Positions 44,604 through 52,723 of a stretch of 64,000 nucleotides of DNA are shown here, one piece after another. Numbering within the stretch: position 1 is the first letter of the stretch; each line of letters starts with the position of its first letter. Made by a program: the position numbers and the translations under genes. The DNA comes from Phycisphaerales bacterium. GTDB lineage: Bacteria > Planctomycetota > Phycisphaerae > UBA1845 > UTPLA1. Under the pieces are notes generated by a model. It was not told where the DNA came from. It saw nothing but the letters and a program-made list of their open reading frames with translations, and did no database searches. The stretch spans positions 49,080-113,079 of the forward strand of contig JAKSDK010000425.1 of assembly GCA_022360095.1 (NCBI GenBank), given 5' to 3'.

Positions 44604-45539
44604 TCAGATCCCTTCTTGAACGGACTCGAAGATGGGACTCCGCAGTTTACCGTGAACGCTCTTCTCGAAAAAGCGCACGGTACATCGCAACCCGGTGGCC
44701 CGCCAGACTGCGCCGGTAGGACCGTCTTTCGGCGGGTCATCGAGCGGCGGCGCTTTCGAGAGTCGCTCGAAGAATTCCGCCCGCTGCGCCTCGGTAAAAC
44801 CCGAACCGACTTTCCCTTTATACAACCATCGATTTCGATACCACATCGCGAGCAACAGCGCGCTGACGACCGGTTCGTTCTCTCGTTGGACATAACCCAA
44901 AATATCGAAGGTGCCGATCTGAGCAGCCTTGATTTTCAGCCAATCTCTGGTCCTCTTGCCGATCAGATAGGACGAGTCAAGCCGCTTGGCCATGATACCT
45001 TCGAGGCCAAATTCGACCGCGCTCTCAAAATACGCACGCCCCTGTTCGATGACGAAATCCGGCACCAGAACGTGCGGGCTTCCAAGATCGCCTATCAGCT
45101 CTTCGAGCGCCTTCCGGCGGTCCGTGAGCGGCTTTTCCGCGACGGATTTTCCCCGAACAAAAATAAGGTCAAACACCATCAGCGTCGCCGGCAATCGCTG
45201 ACTCAGAATGTCGATCCGTTTCGGATCGGTGGCGTGATTTCGTTGCATTGCTTTGGACAGCGACGGCTTGCCTTCGTCCAACACGATGATTTCACCATCC
45301 AGCACCGTCGCGTTCGGCAACGAACGCAGACACTCCAATTCCGGAAACTGCTCTCGTAGCTCAAAGTGGTTACGGTTCCGCAATTGCAGGCTTTTGCCTT
45401 CGACGTAGGCAATGCAACGCGTGCCGTCCCATTTGATTTCGAAAAGGTGATCGGGCGAATCGAACGGCTCGGTCTCCAGCTCCGCCAACATCGGCGCAAC
45501 CTTGTCAGGAAGGGAACGGCTGGATTTTTTTTTACCCAC
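44604..45539 (-). CDS. Stand-alone ATP-dependent DNA ligase (LigD ligase-domain type)
   Basis: The 311-residue protein has all nucleotidyl-transfer motifs intact: I EIKWDGTR (catalytic Lys), III VLDGEIIVLD, IIIa FDLIFVRG, IV LEGIMAKR, and V RDWLKIKA. An OB domain follows (FDILGYVQREN, YKGKVGSGFTEAQ, RCTVRFFEKS). It is the size of the LigD ligase module alone. It starts at GTG 45539, 24 nt after the Ku stop, with a run of nine A in codons 3-5. It presumably supplies the sealing step missing from the LigD-like protein at 40723-42948. Confidence 0.95.
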   Translation of the reverse strand: MGKKKSSRSLPDKVAPMLAELETEPFDSPDHLFEIKWDGTRCIAYVEGKSLQLRNRNHFELREQFPELECLRSLPNATVLDGEIIVLDEGKPSLSKAMQRNHATDPKRIDILSQRLPATLMVFDLIFVRGKSVAEKPLTDRRKALEELIGDLGSPHVLVPDFVIEQGRAYFESAVEFGLEGIMAKRLDSSYLIGKRTRDWLKIKAAQIGTFDILGYVQRENEPVVSALLLAMWYRNRWLYKGKVGSGFTEAQRAEFFERLSKAPPLDDPPKDGPTGAVWRATGLRCTVRFFEKSVHGKLRSPIFESVQEGI

Positions 45540-45563
45540 GAGTGATCTTCACGACGTTCGAAT

Positions 45564-46409
45564 TCATGCCCGTTTGGCCTTTTTGGTCTTCGCCTTCGCA
45601 GCTTTTTTAATGCTCTTGGCGGGCGGCTTTTTCTTGGGCGCATTCGCCACGCTTTTCTTCAGGGCCTCCATGAGATTGATGACCTTTCCGACTTCCTCCT
45701 CCTGGGCAATGACCGGCTCGCTGCCGTCAATCTTCGCCTTGATCACATCCATCAGCGCATCCTGATAACGGTCATTGAATTGCGAAGGGTCAAACGGCGT
45801 CGCCATGCTGTCGATCAGCTGCTTGGCCAACTGGAGCTGGGCCCTGTCGATATCGCCGTTCTGGATGCCTTCAAAATAAGGGGCGGAGCCTCGCACTTCC
45901 GAGGCATAACGGAGCGTCGTGAGAACGAGCCCTTTGTCTTCGTGCCGCAACGTCACGATGTGCTCGCGATTGGTCATCACCACGCGACCGACGCCCACCT
46001 TGTTCGTCGCCTTCATGGCTTCACGAATAACTCGAAACGCCTCTTCAGCCACCGGTCCGTCGGGAGCAACAAAATAGGGATTGTTGAGATACATCGAATC
46101 AAGCTCGTCGGCGTCGATGAACTGAACGATATCGATCACCTTGTTGGTCTCGAGCTTAATGCGGTCAAGGTCCTCATCGTTGATGATGACATACTTGCCC
46201 TTCTCATATTCGTAGCCCTTGACGATGTCCGTCCGCTCCGTGACACCCTCCTCGGGGTCCATCATCTGCTGACGAAGACGCCGATGCGTCTTCTTGTGAA
46301 GCTGGTTCAGGGTGATCCGGTGGCTGCTGCTGACGGCGTTGTAAAGCCGGACGGGGACGGCAACGAGCGAACACTTGAGTTGTCCCGTCCATGAGGCGCG
46401 GGGAGGCAT
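45564..46409 (-). CDS. ku: Ku end-binding protein
   Basis: About 281 residues. The bacterial Ku core starts at RASWTGQLKCSLVAVPVRLYN and includes the bridge region ITLNQLHKKTHRRLRQQ, VKGYEYEKGKYVIINDEDL, and YFVAPDGPVAEEAFRVI. The C-terminal tail from about 250 is Lys/Ala-rich (KKPPAKSIKKAAKAKTKK), a DNA-binding extension known in some bacterial Ku proteins. ATG 46409 has AAAGGAG at good distance. Ku is the first gene of the minus-strand NHEJ run, followed by the stand-alone ligase. Confidence 0.96.
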   Translation of the reverse strand: MPPRASWTGQLKCSLVAVPVRLYNAVSSSHRITLNQLHKKTHRRLRQQMMDPEEGVTERTDIVKGYEYEKGKYVIINDEDLDRIKLETNKVIDIVQFIDADELDSMYLNNPYFVAPDGPVAEEAFRVIREAMKATNKVGVGRVVMTNREHIVTLRHEDKGLVLTTLRYASEVRGSAPYFEGIQNGDIDRAQLQLAKQLIDSMATPFDPSQFNDRYQDALMDVIKAKIDGSEPVIAQEEEVGKVINLMEALKKSVANAPKKKPPAKSIKKAAKAKTKKAKRA

Positions 46410-46577
46410 GGTCAAGCTCCTTTGGTTCCGAACGATATCGGCCAGCCCCTCTTGGGCGGTTTAACGCGTTTGCCTCCTGCCTCACGCGAGTTGGATTCTA
46501 GTATAAACAGTCGGGGGACGAACCGTGGTATGATGTTTTCTGAACGGATGGCGACGCTTTTTCGGACCTTGGTAGCG

Positions 46578-46650
46578 GAGGGCAGGTTCCACCCGCCGGA
46601 CCGGCCATGTTGGATTGATGGGCACATCGCGGCGGGCAGAGCCCACCCTA
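46578..46650. repeat. Paired GGCGGG palindromic repeat, copy B1
   Basis: The left half GAGGGCAGGTTCCACCCGCC and right half GGCGGGCAGAGCCCACCCTA lie in inverted orientation 33 bp apart. Each half is itself a hairpin. The same design recurs at 47923-47998, 57253-57359 and 61192-61274, always between genes. Confidence 0.65.
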
Positions 46651-46693
46651 ACTGTGACGTCCGACGTAACGACCAAAATGAGGACCGCGCGGC

Positions 46694-46987
46694 ATGCTTC
46701 CCGGTTTACTACTTACACTCGTCTTGGTGGGAATCCTGATGACGCTGCTTGTCGCCGTCTTGCACCGCGCCCTGAAGCGACGGACCCTCCGAACTTGGAC
46801 GAAACGAGAGCACAACGAGGAAAAAGTAACGTGCGCGCGATGCGGTTATGACTTGCGAGGGTTGGAAATCCCACGATGCCCGGAATGCGGCACGCTTCGC
46901 GGTTTCGAAGTGCCCTTGGTCCAATTGGGACTGACGGAACAGGAAATCCAGGACGCCCACCGTCGAAAGCGGGAGCGCAAAACGTAA
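46694..46987 (+). CDS. Small membrane protein with CGYDLRG zinc ribbon
   Basis: The 97-residue protein has one N-terminal helix (LPGLLLTLVLVGILMTLLVAV), then a basic stretch, the ribbon CARCGYDLRGLEIPRCPECG, and a charged tail. It shares the ribbon with the 8459-8881 protein. GAGGA precedes ATG 46694. It is divergent from the NHEJ operon across a palindromic repeat. The function is unknown. Confidence 0.7.
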   Translation: MLPGLLLTLVLVGILMTLLVAVLHRALKRRTLRTWTKREHNEEKVTCARCGYDLRGLEIPRCPECGTLRGFEVPLVQLGLTEQEIQDAHRRKRERKT

Positions 46988-47174
46988 GCATACGACATGC
47001 CGATGATCCCGGACCTGACAAACAACTCATATCGGCCGAACACGCGCCGCCGAGGTCCTAAATCCCCTCCACTTATCTTCCCCTCATCGCTAATACCTAA
47101 TGGAAAACCCCTAACCTGCTGATAGAAAACGTGGGCAAATCCAACCATGTATGTCTTAAGTAGGAGGTGGAAAG

Positions 47175-47846
47175 ATGCAATCAACGAAGAAGTTGTTGGC
47201 GATGGTCATGATGGTCGCGGCCTTCACCGCTGGATGCGACGCACTGACGCAACTCCAATCGCTGTTGAACACAACGCAGACAACGGATCAGACGACGGAT
47301 TCGAGCGAGGTGCCCACCTCGGTCGGCGCCGCCATCGCCGCTCTGTTTTCCGGACCGGGCGTCGCCGCCCAGCAGGTCCCAAATGCAAACGTCCAAAGTG
47401 TCTGTCTGGAGTTTGTTGCGAACAGCGGTGCCGAAGGACCGGACGGCATCGACACCAGCAACACCATCGAGGCAGGAACCTACGGCCCGACCGGCTTCAG
47501 CGTGACCCTGGACGGCACCGAGGACTGCCAGGACGATGACACCAATGCGCTTGCGTTCGCTTCTTTCGAAATCATGGAAGAAGTGGCCGCGACCTGTGAC
47601 GACGGCGGGACGGTTTCGCTGATGCCAGGCAGCACCGGTGTCTATCGTATTAACGATGCCGAGGGCTACAATCCCGAAATCTACGGCACGTTCAAAGTCA
47701 AAGACAACGACGGAACAATCTACGAAGGCGTTCGCTGTCAGATCCTGCTGGGTGACGACGGTGTAGTACTGGCTGCAAACTGTGAAGACGCCGACGGAAA
47801 CACGATCGATACCGATTCCGACAGCGTCTCCTGCCAGTTCGACTAA
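47175..47846 (+). CDS. Predicted lipoprotein of unknown function
   Basis: The 223-residue protein has a near-perfect ribosome site AGGAGGTG before ATG 47175 and a lipobox FTAGC after a hydrophobic signal. The mature part has a Thr/Gln/Ser linker, then an acidic beta-rich domain with four Cys residues (SVCLEF, TEDCQDDD, ATCDDGG, VRCQILLG) that could form disulfides. A strong terminator follows. Strong translation and termination signals suggest an abundant product. Confidence 0.78.
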   Translation: MQSTKKLLAMVMMVAAFTAGCDALTQLQSLLNTTQTTDQTTDSSEVPTSVGAAIAALFSGPGVAAQQVPNANVQSVCLEFVANSGAEGPDGIDTSNTIEAGTYGPTGFSVTLDGTEDCQDDDTNALAFASFEIMEEVAATCDDGGTVSLMPGSTGVYRINDAEGYNPEIYGTFKVKDNDGTIYEGVRCQILLGDDGVVLAANCEDADGNTIDTDSDSVSCQFD

Positions 47847-47880
47847 GACGCATTTAGCACATTCCAATCTGAAACGCCAA

Positions 47881-47920
47881 CCCAGGGTAGCGCCCAGTAG
47901 CGCTACCCTGGGCTATTTTC
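47881..47920 (+). terminator. Rho-independent terminator after the 47175 lipoprotein gene
   Basis: A perfect 12-bp stem CCCAGGGTAGCG/CGCTACCCTGGG with an 8-nt loop is followed by CTATTTTCTT. It begins 34 nt after the stop codon. Confidence 0.85.
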
Positions 47921-47922
47921 TT

Positions 47923-47998
47923 GTAGGGCGGGTTCCACCCGCCACCGCCCGTTATGTAGCCGTGCCCTATCGTAGGGTGGCTGACAGAGCCTGCCCTA
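47923..47998. repeat. Paired GGCGGG palindromic repeat, copy B2
   Basis: The left half GTAGGGCGGGTTCCACCCGCC and a diverged right half ending GAGCCTGCCCTA are inverted relative to each other. The right end overlaps the stop of ndh, so the repeat occupies the space between the terminator and the convergent gene. Confidence 0.65.
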
Positions 47999-49276
47999 AA
48001 TCGGTTCTTTGTCATCGCTCTTCGTTTTTCCGAATTGCCATTCGCGCTCAACGATCAGTCGAGCCCCGCGCCGAAACGTCATATACGACCACGCCCAATT
48101 CAGCACGACGAACAACCGGTTCTTGAAACCGACCAAGAAGTAAATGTGCACGACCAGCCAGGTCACCCACGCAAACCAACCGCAAAATCGCAACTTGCCA
48201 ATTTCCACGATGGCCCGGCTGCGGCCGATCGTCGCCATCTGGCCTCGGTCGACAAATCGAAAGGCCTGACGCGGCTTGCCCGCAAGGTCGCGTAGAATCG
48301 TGGCGGCGACGAAACGACCTTGCTGCATCGCCACCGGCGCAATGCCCGGCAGCGGCTTGCCGGTCCGTTGAGTGAAGCTCGCCTGGTCGCCGGCGACAAA
48401 CACGTTGGCGTGCCCCTCGATGCTCAGATCGCCATTGACAACGACCCGCCCCTGCCGGTCCAGCTCGAATCCATCCTGCTGCGCGAGTTCGACCCCGCGC
48501 ACCCCGGCAGCCCAGAGGATCGTCGCCGCACGGATTCGCTCCGAACCGATTTCAATCCCGTTCTCGTCAATCCTCGTCACGAAACTATTCGGCCAGATTT
48601 GCACACCAAGCTTTTCCAAGTCGCGCGTCGCCCGACCGGCCAGTCTCTCGGAGAACGACGGAAGAATGCGCGGCCCTGCCTCGATGAGCATGACCCGCGT
48701 CAGCTTCGCGTCGATGTTGCGAAAATCCCTCGCGAGCGTGAAGCGACTCATCTCGCCGATGGCCCCCGCCAGCTCGACGCCGGTCGGCCCCCCGCCGATC
48801 ACGACGAACGTTAAGAGCTGTCGTCGCCTTTCGGAATCGTCGGTCCGTTCCGCCGCTTCGAACGCACTGAGCAAACGACGTCGAATCTCCGTCGCCTGCG
48901 GCACGGTCTTCAAACTCGGCGCGTATGGCTCCCACTCCGCGTGACCGAAATACGTGGGAACTGCCCCGCAGCAAAGTAGTAAATAGTCGAATTCAAGCGA
49001 GCCAAAGTCCGCCGAGACGGTCCCCGCCTGCAAATCAACACTTTGCACCGTGCCCTGCAACACGGAGATATTCTCATAACGCGCAAGCAAACTACGAATC
49101 GGCGCCGCAATATCGGCTGGCGACAAACCGGCCATGGCGACCTGATAGAGCAGCGGCTGAAATAAATGGTAGTTCTGCCGGTCGACGAGGGTCACACGAA
49201 CGTCCGCCGCCCCACCGAGCTTCTTGGCCGCATTCAACCCGGCGAATCCACCTCCGACAATGATGACGTGTTTCAT
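47996..49276 (-). CDS. ndh: Type II NADH:quinone oxidoreductase
   Basis: The 426-residue flavoprotein has FAD-binding HVIIVGGGFAGLNAAKKL at the N-terminus and NADH-binding FVVIGGGPTGVELAGAIGEM near 160-180. The conserved NDH-2 segments are YHLFQPLLYQVAMAGLSPADIA, ATILWAAGVRG and NVFVAGDQA. It oxidises NADH and reduces quinone without pumping protons, attached to the membrane by its C-terminal part (AWVTWLVVHIYFLVGFKNRL). It is divergent from a VOC protein gene; a TATAAT box sits in the short spacer. Confidence 0.93.
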   Translation of the reverse strand: MKHVIIVGGGFAGLNAAKKLGGAADVRVTLVDRQNYHLFQPLLYQVAMAGLSPADIAAPIRSLLARYENISVLQGTVQSVDLQAGTVSADFGSLEFDYLLLCCGAVPTYFGHAEWEPYAPSLKTVPQATEIRRRLLSAFEAAERTDDSERRRQLLTFVVIGGGPTGVELAGAIGEMSRFTLARDFRNIDAKLTRVMLIEAGPRILPSFSERLAGRATRDLEKLGVQIWPNSFVTRIDENGIEIGSERIRAATILWAAGVRGVELAQQDGFELDRQGRVVVNGDLSIEGHANVFVAGDQASFTQRTGKPLPGIAPVAMQQGRFVAATILRDLAGKPRQAFRFVDRGQMATIGRSRAIVEIGKLRFCGWFAWVTWLVVHIYFLVGFKNRLFVVLNWAWSYMTFRRGARLIVEREWQFGKTKSDDKEPI

Positions 49277-49365
49277 TTCGCTTGCGATAGAAAAAGTAAT
49301 TCAGCTTGCCTATATAATAGCACAGTGCATCCTACTCTACCTTCTCAGTCTTGGAGGCATTCACC

Positions 49366-49848
49366 ATGTTGAACGAAATCGAAAACATGATCGAGGGATT
49401 CGAGCAGGGAAAAATGACCCGACGGCAGCTCGTGGTCCGGGTCGGGGCGCTGATGGCAGCGGTGGCGGGGATGGAGCGCATCGCGTCGGCGTCGGGGCGG
49501 AAGCCGGTCGCAAGCACGTTTGACGCGGTCGCTTTGAATCATATCGCCCTCGACGTGACGGACGTCCGCCGTGCCCGGGACTTTTATCAGAAGCACCTCG
49601 GCCTCACCGTGCGACGTGACGGCGGCGACGAAAGTTGCTTTATGAATTGCGGCGAGCACTTCCTCGCCCTGTTCCGTAACAAGACACCCGGTATGAATCA
49701 CTATTGCTATACGATCAAGAACTACGATCCAGGTCGGGCCGTGGACAAGCTCAAAGCCGTGGGTTTGAAACCTCGGCGGACGTCCGACCGCGTTTACTTC
49801 GACGACCCCGACGGCATCACCGTCCAGGTCTCGGCCCCCAACAAATAA
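49366..49848 (+). CDS. VOC (glyoxalase-fold) protein with Tat-like signal
   Basis: About 160 residues from ATG 49366, chosen for GGAGG 8-9 nt upstream. After a 20-residue acidic start comes TRRQLVVRVGALMAAVAG, which resembles a twin-arginine signal. The rest is a single vicinal-oxygen-chelate domain (ALNHIALDVTDVRRARDFYQ, GEHFLALFRN, YFDDPDGITVQVSAP) with metal-ligand candidates His and Glu/Gln at the usual places. Export of a VOC protein is uncommon. The substrate is unknown. Confidence 0.82.
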   Translation: MLNEIENMIEGFEQGKMTRRQLVVRVGALMAAVAGMERIASASGRKPVASTFDAVALNHIALDVTDVRRARDFYQKHLGLTVRRDGGDESCFMNCGEHFLALFRNKTPGMNHYCYTIKNYDPGRAVDKLKAVGLKPRRTSDRVYFDDPDGITVQVSAPNK

Positions 49849-49887
49849 CAGAAAGTCACGTACTAAAAACCATGGTGGCTTAATAAC

Positions 49888-50040
49888 GGGTGAACCTATG
49901 TAAGCATGAGGTCGAGCCGTTTCACGGTGCCTTGAGTTCGTGGTAAACCGTTGGTTCGTTTGAAAGATCCATTTGTTTCCACACAAGGAGTCCACCATGA
50001 ATTATGTCGGCATCGACCTCCTGCTTACATAGGTTCACCC
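49888..50040. mobile_element. 153-bp inverted-repeat element containing an IS110-type transposase start (relict)
   Basis: The ends are a 28-bp inverted repeat with one mismatch (49888-49915 begins gggtgaacctatgtaagc; 50013-50040 ends gcttacataggttcaccc). Inside, AAGGAG is followed by ATG 49997 and MNYVGIDLLLT-stop. MNYVGID is the usual opening of IS110-family transposases, here cut after seven to eight residues by the right inverted repeat. The 80 bp before the ATG would correspond to the IS110 left end, where bridge RNAs are encoded. The element is either a deletion derivative or a parasite carrying an IS110 end. Confidence 0.6.
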
Positions 50041-50077
50041 TGCGCCGACGAGACTTACATATCTATAATAACACAGA

Positions 50078-50419
50078 GTGCCCTACATAACTGAGAAGAA
50101 TTATAAAGATAGACGGCTAATGACTCTCCAAGAAGCAAAGAAAATCGTTCGAGATGAGGACGCTTCTCTCGTTGATCTGGCACATGCGGCCGCCATTTTA
50201 ACTAGTTCAGCGGCATCAACTTTCGAGGATTTTGTTGAGTGTCTTCGACGAGGTGGATACTGCGCGGAGGTTGGTACTGCAGCCCTGTATTTGAGGACCG
50301 GAAGGACGAGAGTAGAATACGAGGAAATGGAATTCGATCCTCAGAAATGGGTCATATACCTACGTCAACACGGATTCGATCTTACGGCACAAAGCGGTAA
50401 AGATTATCTGATTGACTAA
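50078..50419 (+). CDS. Hypothetical small protein
   Basis: A 113-residue frame starting at GTG 50078, or ATG 50120 (MTLQEAKKIVRDEDASL). It is mostly helical with two Cys (VECLRRGGYCAEVGTAALYL), and no family is recognised. It sits between two inverted-repeat elements, its base use is less GC-rich than neighbours, and it has no strong ribosome site. It may be a recently acquired or decaying gene. Confidence 0.5.
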   Translation: MPYITEKNYKDRRLMTLQEAKKIVRDEDASLVDLAHAAAILTSSAASTFEDFVECLRRGGYCAEVGTAALYLRTGRTRVEYEEMEFDPQKWVIYLRQHGFDLTAQSGKDYLID

Positions 50420-50427
50420 CACATTCC

Positions 50428-50582
50428 CATGCTGGACCGAGAATCCTTTCTCGGTCCCCACCCTCCATCGGAATCCCTTCCATGTCTCCTGTCGGAGAGC
50501 AAAATGCACGTTAATGCAAGAAGTACACAGGAAAGGATTCCTCTGATTAGGGAGGACCGAGAAAGGATTCTCGGTCCAGCAT
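50428..50582. mobile_element. 155-bp MITE-like element with perfect 30-bp inverted ends
   Basis: 50428-50457 (starts catgctggaccgagaatcc) and 50553-50582 are exact reverse complements over 30 bp. Each end is also a hairpin (GGACCGAGAA/TTTCTCGGTCC). Shorter related motifs (ggaatccctt, aaggattcc) occur inside. There is no coding capacity. It begins 8 bp after the 50078-50419 stop codon. Confidence 0.65.
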
Positions 50583-50655
50583 GTCCAGCATTGCATTTCT
50601 GAAGTCACCGCAAGGCATGGCGTGCATGCACAGCATGCCCTGAGAGGCTGGATTT

Positions 50656-51852
50656 CTACTGGTCATCCTCATCGGGCTCCAAACCGTCGTCTTCAAACTT
50701 ATCGTACACGCTCTCGATGAACTCCTGATCATCATCCGTCATCTCAAGGCTCTGTCGATATTCAAGTGCTTCAGCGTCTGCGACGTATTGAACTTCACCG
50801 TGATTTTCGGTCACGATCCTGTTGATGTCGTCGATTTGTGTCCTGAAAAACTCCTTTCGAGGATTGATCTTATTGACGCGAAGCTTATGGAACGCCCGAT
50901 GGAGTGCATTTTCCAGAGATGGAGCGTCGTCGGATGAGATCATCATGTGCACGTCGAATGGAAAAGGCACCGAGGCGTCGCCGAGTTCCTTGACCCGGTC
51001 CATCGGTTCGAATCTCCGTGTCATGCCGATTTTGTAGATGCCGTCGCCGAATGATCCGACGTTGGAAACGACATAAACGTGACCCGACTTGGTCATTTGC
51101 GCTCTGGACATGGCCCGTTGCGATTTTTCCTCGGCCTCGACCAGCTTGGCTTTCAGTCGCTCGACCTCGGCGTTGTGCTCATCTTTCGTTTCTGCGATGG
51201 CTTTTTGCAGAGCTGCCTGGATTACCTCACGCTCTCGCTCAAGCTGCTTCTGCTCACGCTCAATCTCCCGCTCTCGCCTTTGTTCCTCTCGAATTTGTGC
51301 CTTGATTCGGGCCTGCTCCTCCCGCTCGTCGGCTGCGCGGACGACCCTTGCGAACTCTTTCTGTAAGTCCGCGAGCAGGGCGGCCTCCTCTTTCGGGGAT
51401 ATCTCAAATCCGATCCCCCGACATGATTCAATGACTTTTTGAATGCGTTGCGTGCACCTCGTAAAGTTGTTGGGAGTCAGACTGGAACTGACCCACTTGA
51501 CGTTTTCCTTGAGATAACGCCCTCCTAGTTCCCTGACTTTCAGATCAACGGCCTCCTGCATTTCTTGCTGCTGACGGTAATCCAATTGAGATTTGCGCAG
51601 ATTGACGTCGATGTTGTGAAGGTCCTGTTTCAGAATCTTGTTCTCATCCTGAACCTCATCATATGAAATCACTCGGTCTTTGAGGACCTTGTGCATTTCT
51701 TCGACCTCTCTCGTCTTTTTTCGGAGGTATTCTTCTTTCGCCTCATTTTGCCGCCGTTGTTCTTCAATCCTGCGGCGTTTGATCTCGACAGCCAGAAACA
51801 CGCAGAGTGCACCGCCAGCCATTCCCAGCAACGACGCGACCACATACCACAT
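50656..51852 (-). CDS. Membrane-anchored coiled-coil protein with GIY-YIG (T5orf172/Mug113) domain
   Basis: The 398-residue protein has one N-terminal helix (residues 3-23). A long coiled coil containing a DUF4041-like segment covers about 30-260 (DLKVRELGGRYLKENVKWVS, then Arg/Glu-rich). A GIY-YIG fold of the T5orf172 type covers about 268-355 (GHVYVVSNVGSFGDGIYKIGMTRR, split here: GHVYVVSN and IYKIGMTRR; LENALHRAFHKLRVN). The acidic tail is EPDEDDQ. GIY-YIG domains of this type occur in phage and mobile-element nucleases. AAAGGAG precedes ATG 51852. It is the second gene of a pair with 51856-52527, 3 nt apart. Confidence 0.85.
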   Translation of the reverse strand: MWYVVASLLGMAGGALCVFLAVEIKRRRIEEQRRQNEAKEEYLRKKTREVEEMHKVLKDRVISYDEVQDENKILKQDLHNIDVNLRKSQLDYRQQQEMQEAVDLKVRELGGRYLKENVKWVSSSLTPNNFTRCTQRIQKVIESCRGIGFEISPKEEAALLADLQKEFARVVRAADEREEQARIKAQIREEQRREREIEREQKQLEREREVIQAALQKAIAETKDEHNAEVERLKAKLVEAEEKSQRAMSRAQMTKSGHVYVVSNVGSFGDGIYKIGMTRRFEPMDRVKELGDASVPFPFDVHMMISSDDAPSLENALHRAFHKLRVNKINPRKEFFRTQIDDINRIVTENHGEVQYVADAEALEYRQSLEMTDDDQEFIESVYDKFEDDGLEPDEDDQ

Positions 51853-51855
51853 CGC

Positions 51856-52527
51856 CTACTCCTTTCCGGGAGATTGCCATCGGATGACAAACCGAACTTT
51901 CTTCTTGCATTTCGGACAGGTGACCTCGGCCAGAAAATTCGACTTCTGCGCCCTTGCGACGGCAGCGCACGAAGGGCATTTGGCCAGAACCACATCATTC
52001 ATTCGTGTGACCAGTGACAGGCATTGGGAATCGCCGTCGGACGCTTGGTCCAGTAGTCCGAGTTCGAACCACTTCCCTGTGATGATTCTCCAGTCTCGAG
52101 CATTCCCTCCGAGCGTTTTGAGCACCTCATCTTCCTTGGCCTTCGGATTTCGCTCCAAGTGATTCCATAACCGATGAGCCTTCCACATCTGCGCTCGAGC
52201 GCGATCCAGCTTGCCCACCAGATTTTCCGACGTGTTCCGGTCAATCCGGCGCTGATCCTTAAGGAGTTTCTCGAGCGCATCGAGACTCTCGAAATGGAAA
52301 ACCAGCGGCGAGTACGTCAAGACGAATTCTATCGTACTAATGTTGTCGAATTCTGTCTTTTCAAATCGACGGCCGTATTGCATCATTCCGTCGACATGAT
52401 CCCACGAACGGACCGCCAACTTGATGGCTTTGTCGTAGGCACCCTGCGAGCCCGCAGAATTTATTTTATCCACGAGCTTAAAATAAGCGTCTCGATGGTC
52501 CTCTAATTCAGCTTTTTTCATCGCCAT
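51856..52527 (-). CDS. Predicted wHTH/zinc-ribbon protein paired with the GIY-YIG gene
   Basis: The 223-residue protein has no named family. The N-terminal 100 residues are helical (AYDKAIKLAVRSWDHVDGMM resembles a TPR helix pair). The middle (MWKAHRLWNHLERNPKAKED, then ITGKWFELGLL) looks like a winged helix. The C-terminus is a zinc ribbon, CPSCAAVARAQ then CPKCKKKVRF. It ends 3 nt before the GIY-YIG gene, so the two are translated together and probably act together. Confidence 0.7.
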   Translation of the reverse strand: MAMKKAELEDHRDAYFKLVDKINSAGSQGAYDKAIKLAVRSWDHVDGMMQYGRRFEKTEFDNISTIEFVLTYSPLVFHFESLDALEKLLKDQRRIDRNTSENLVGKLDRARAQMWKAHRLWNHLERNPKAKEDEVLKTLGGNARDWRIITGKWFELGLLDQASDGDSQCLSLVTRMNDVVLAKCPSCAAVARAQKSNFLAEVTCPKCKKKVRFVIRWQSPGKE

Positions 52528-52723
52528 GGTGCGGCATCCCTCAATTTCCTTGCTCTACGACGACGACAAATGTCTCAACGGCGTAACGGACTCCAGCCCC
52601 GTTGGGGCAGAACCGTCGCGCATTGCATGACAACAATGGAATACGCGCGGGTTTGCCATTTGGCGAACACCTGTTTAGCCCCGACAGGTTGTCTTAACTC
52701 TCAGACCCGATTGCCCGTTTTCG

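Noticed and set aside
44591..44893. N-terminal extension of the BRCT-MerR-TPR gene
   Set aside because: It overlaps the ligase coding sequence, is Arg/Ser-rich out-of-frame translation, and has no ribosome site.
49313..49318. TATAAT box between ndh and the VOC gene as a promoter
   Set aside because: No -35 at a usable distance and no extended -10; kept only as a hint.
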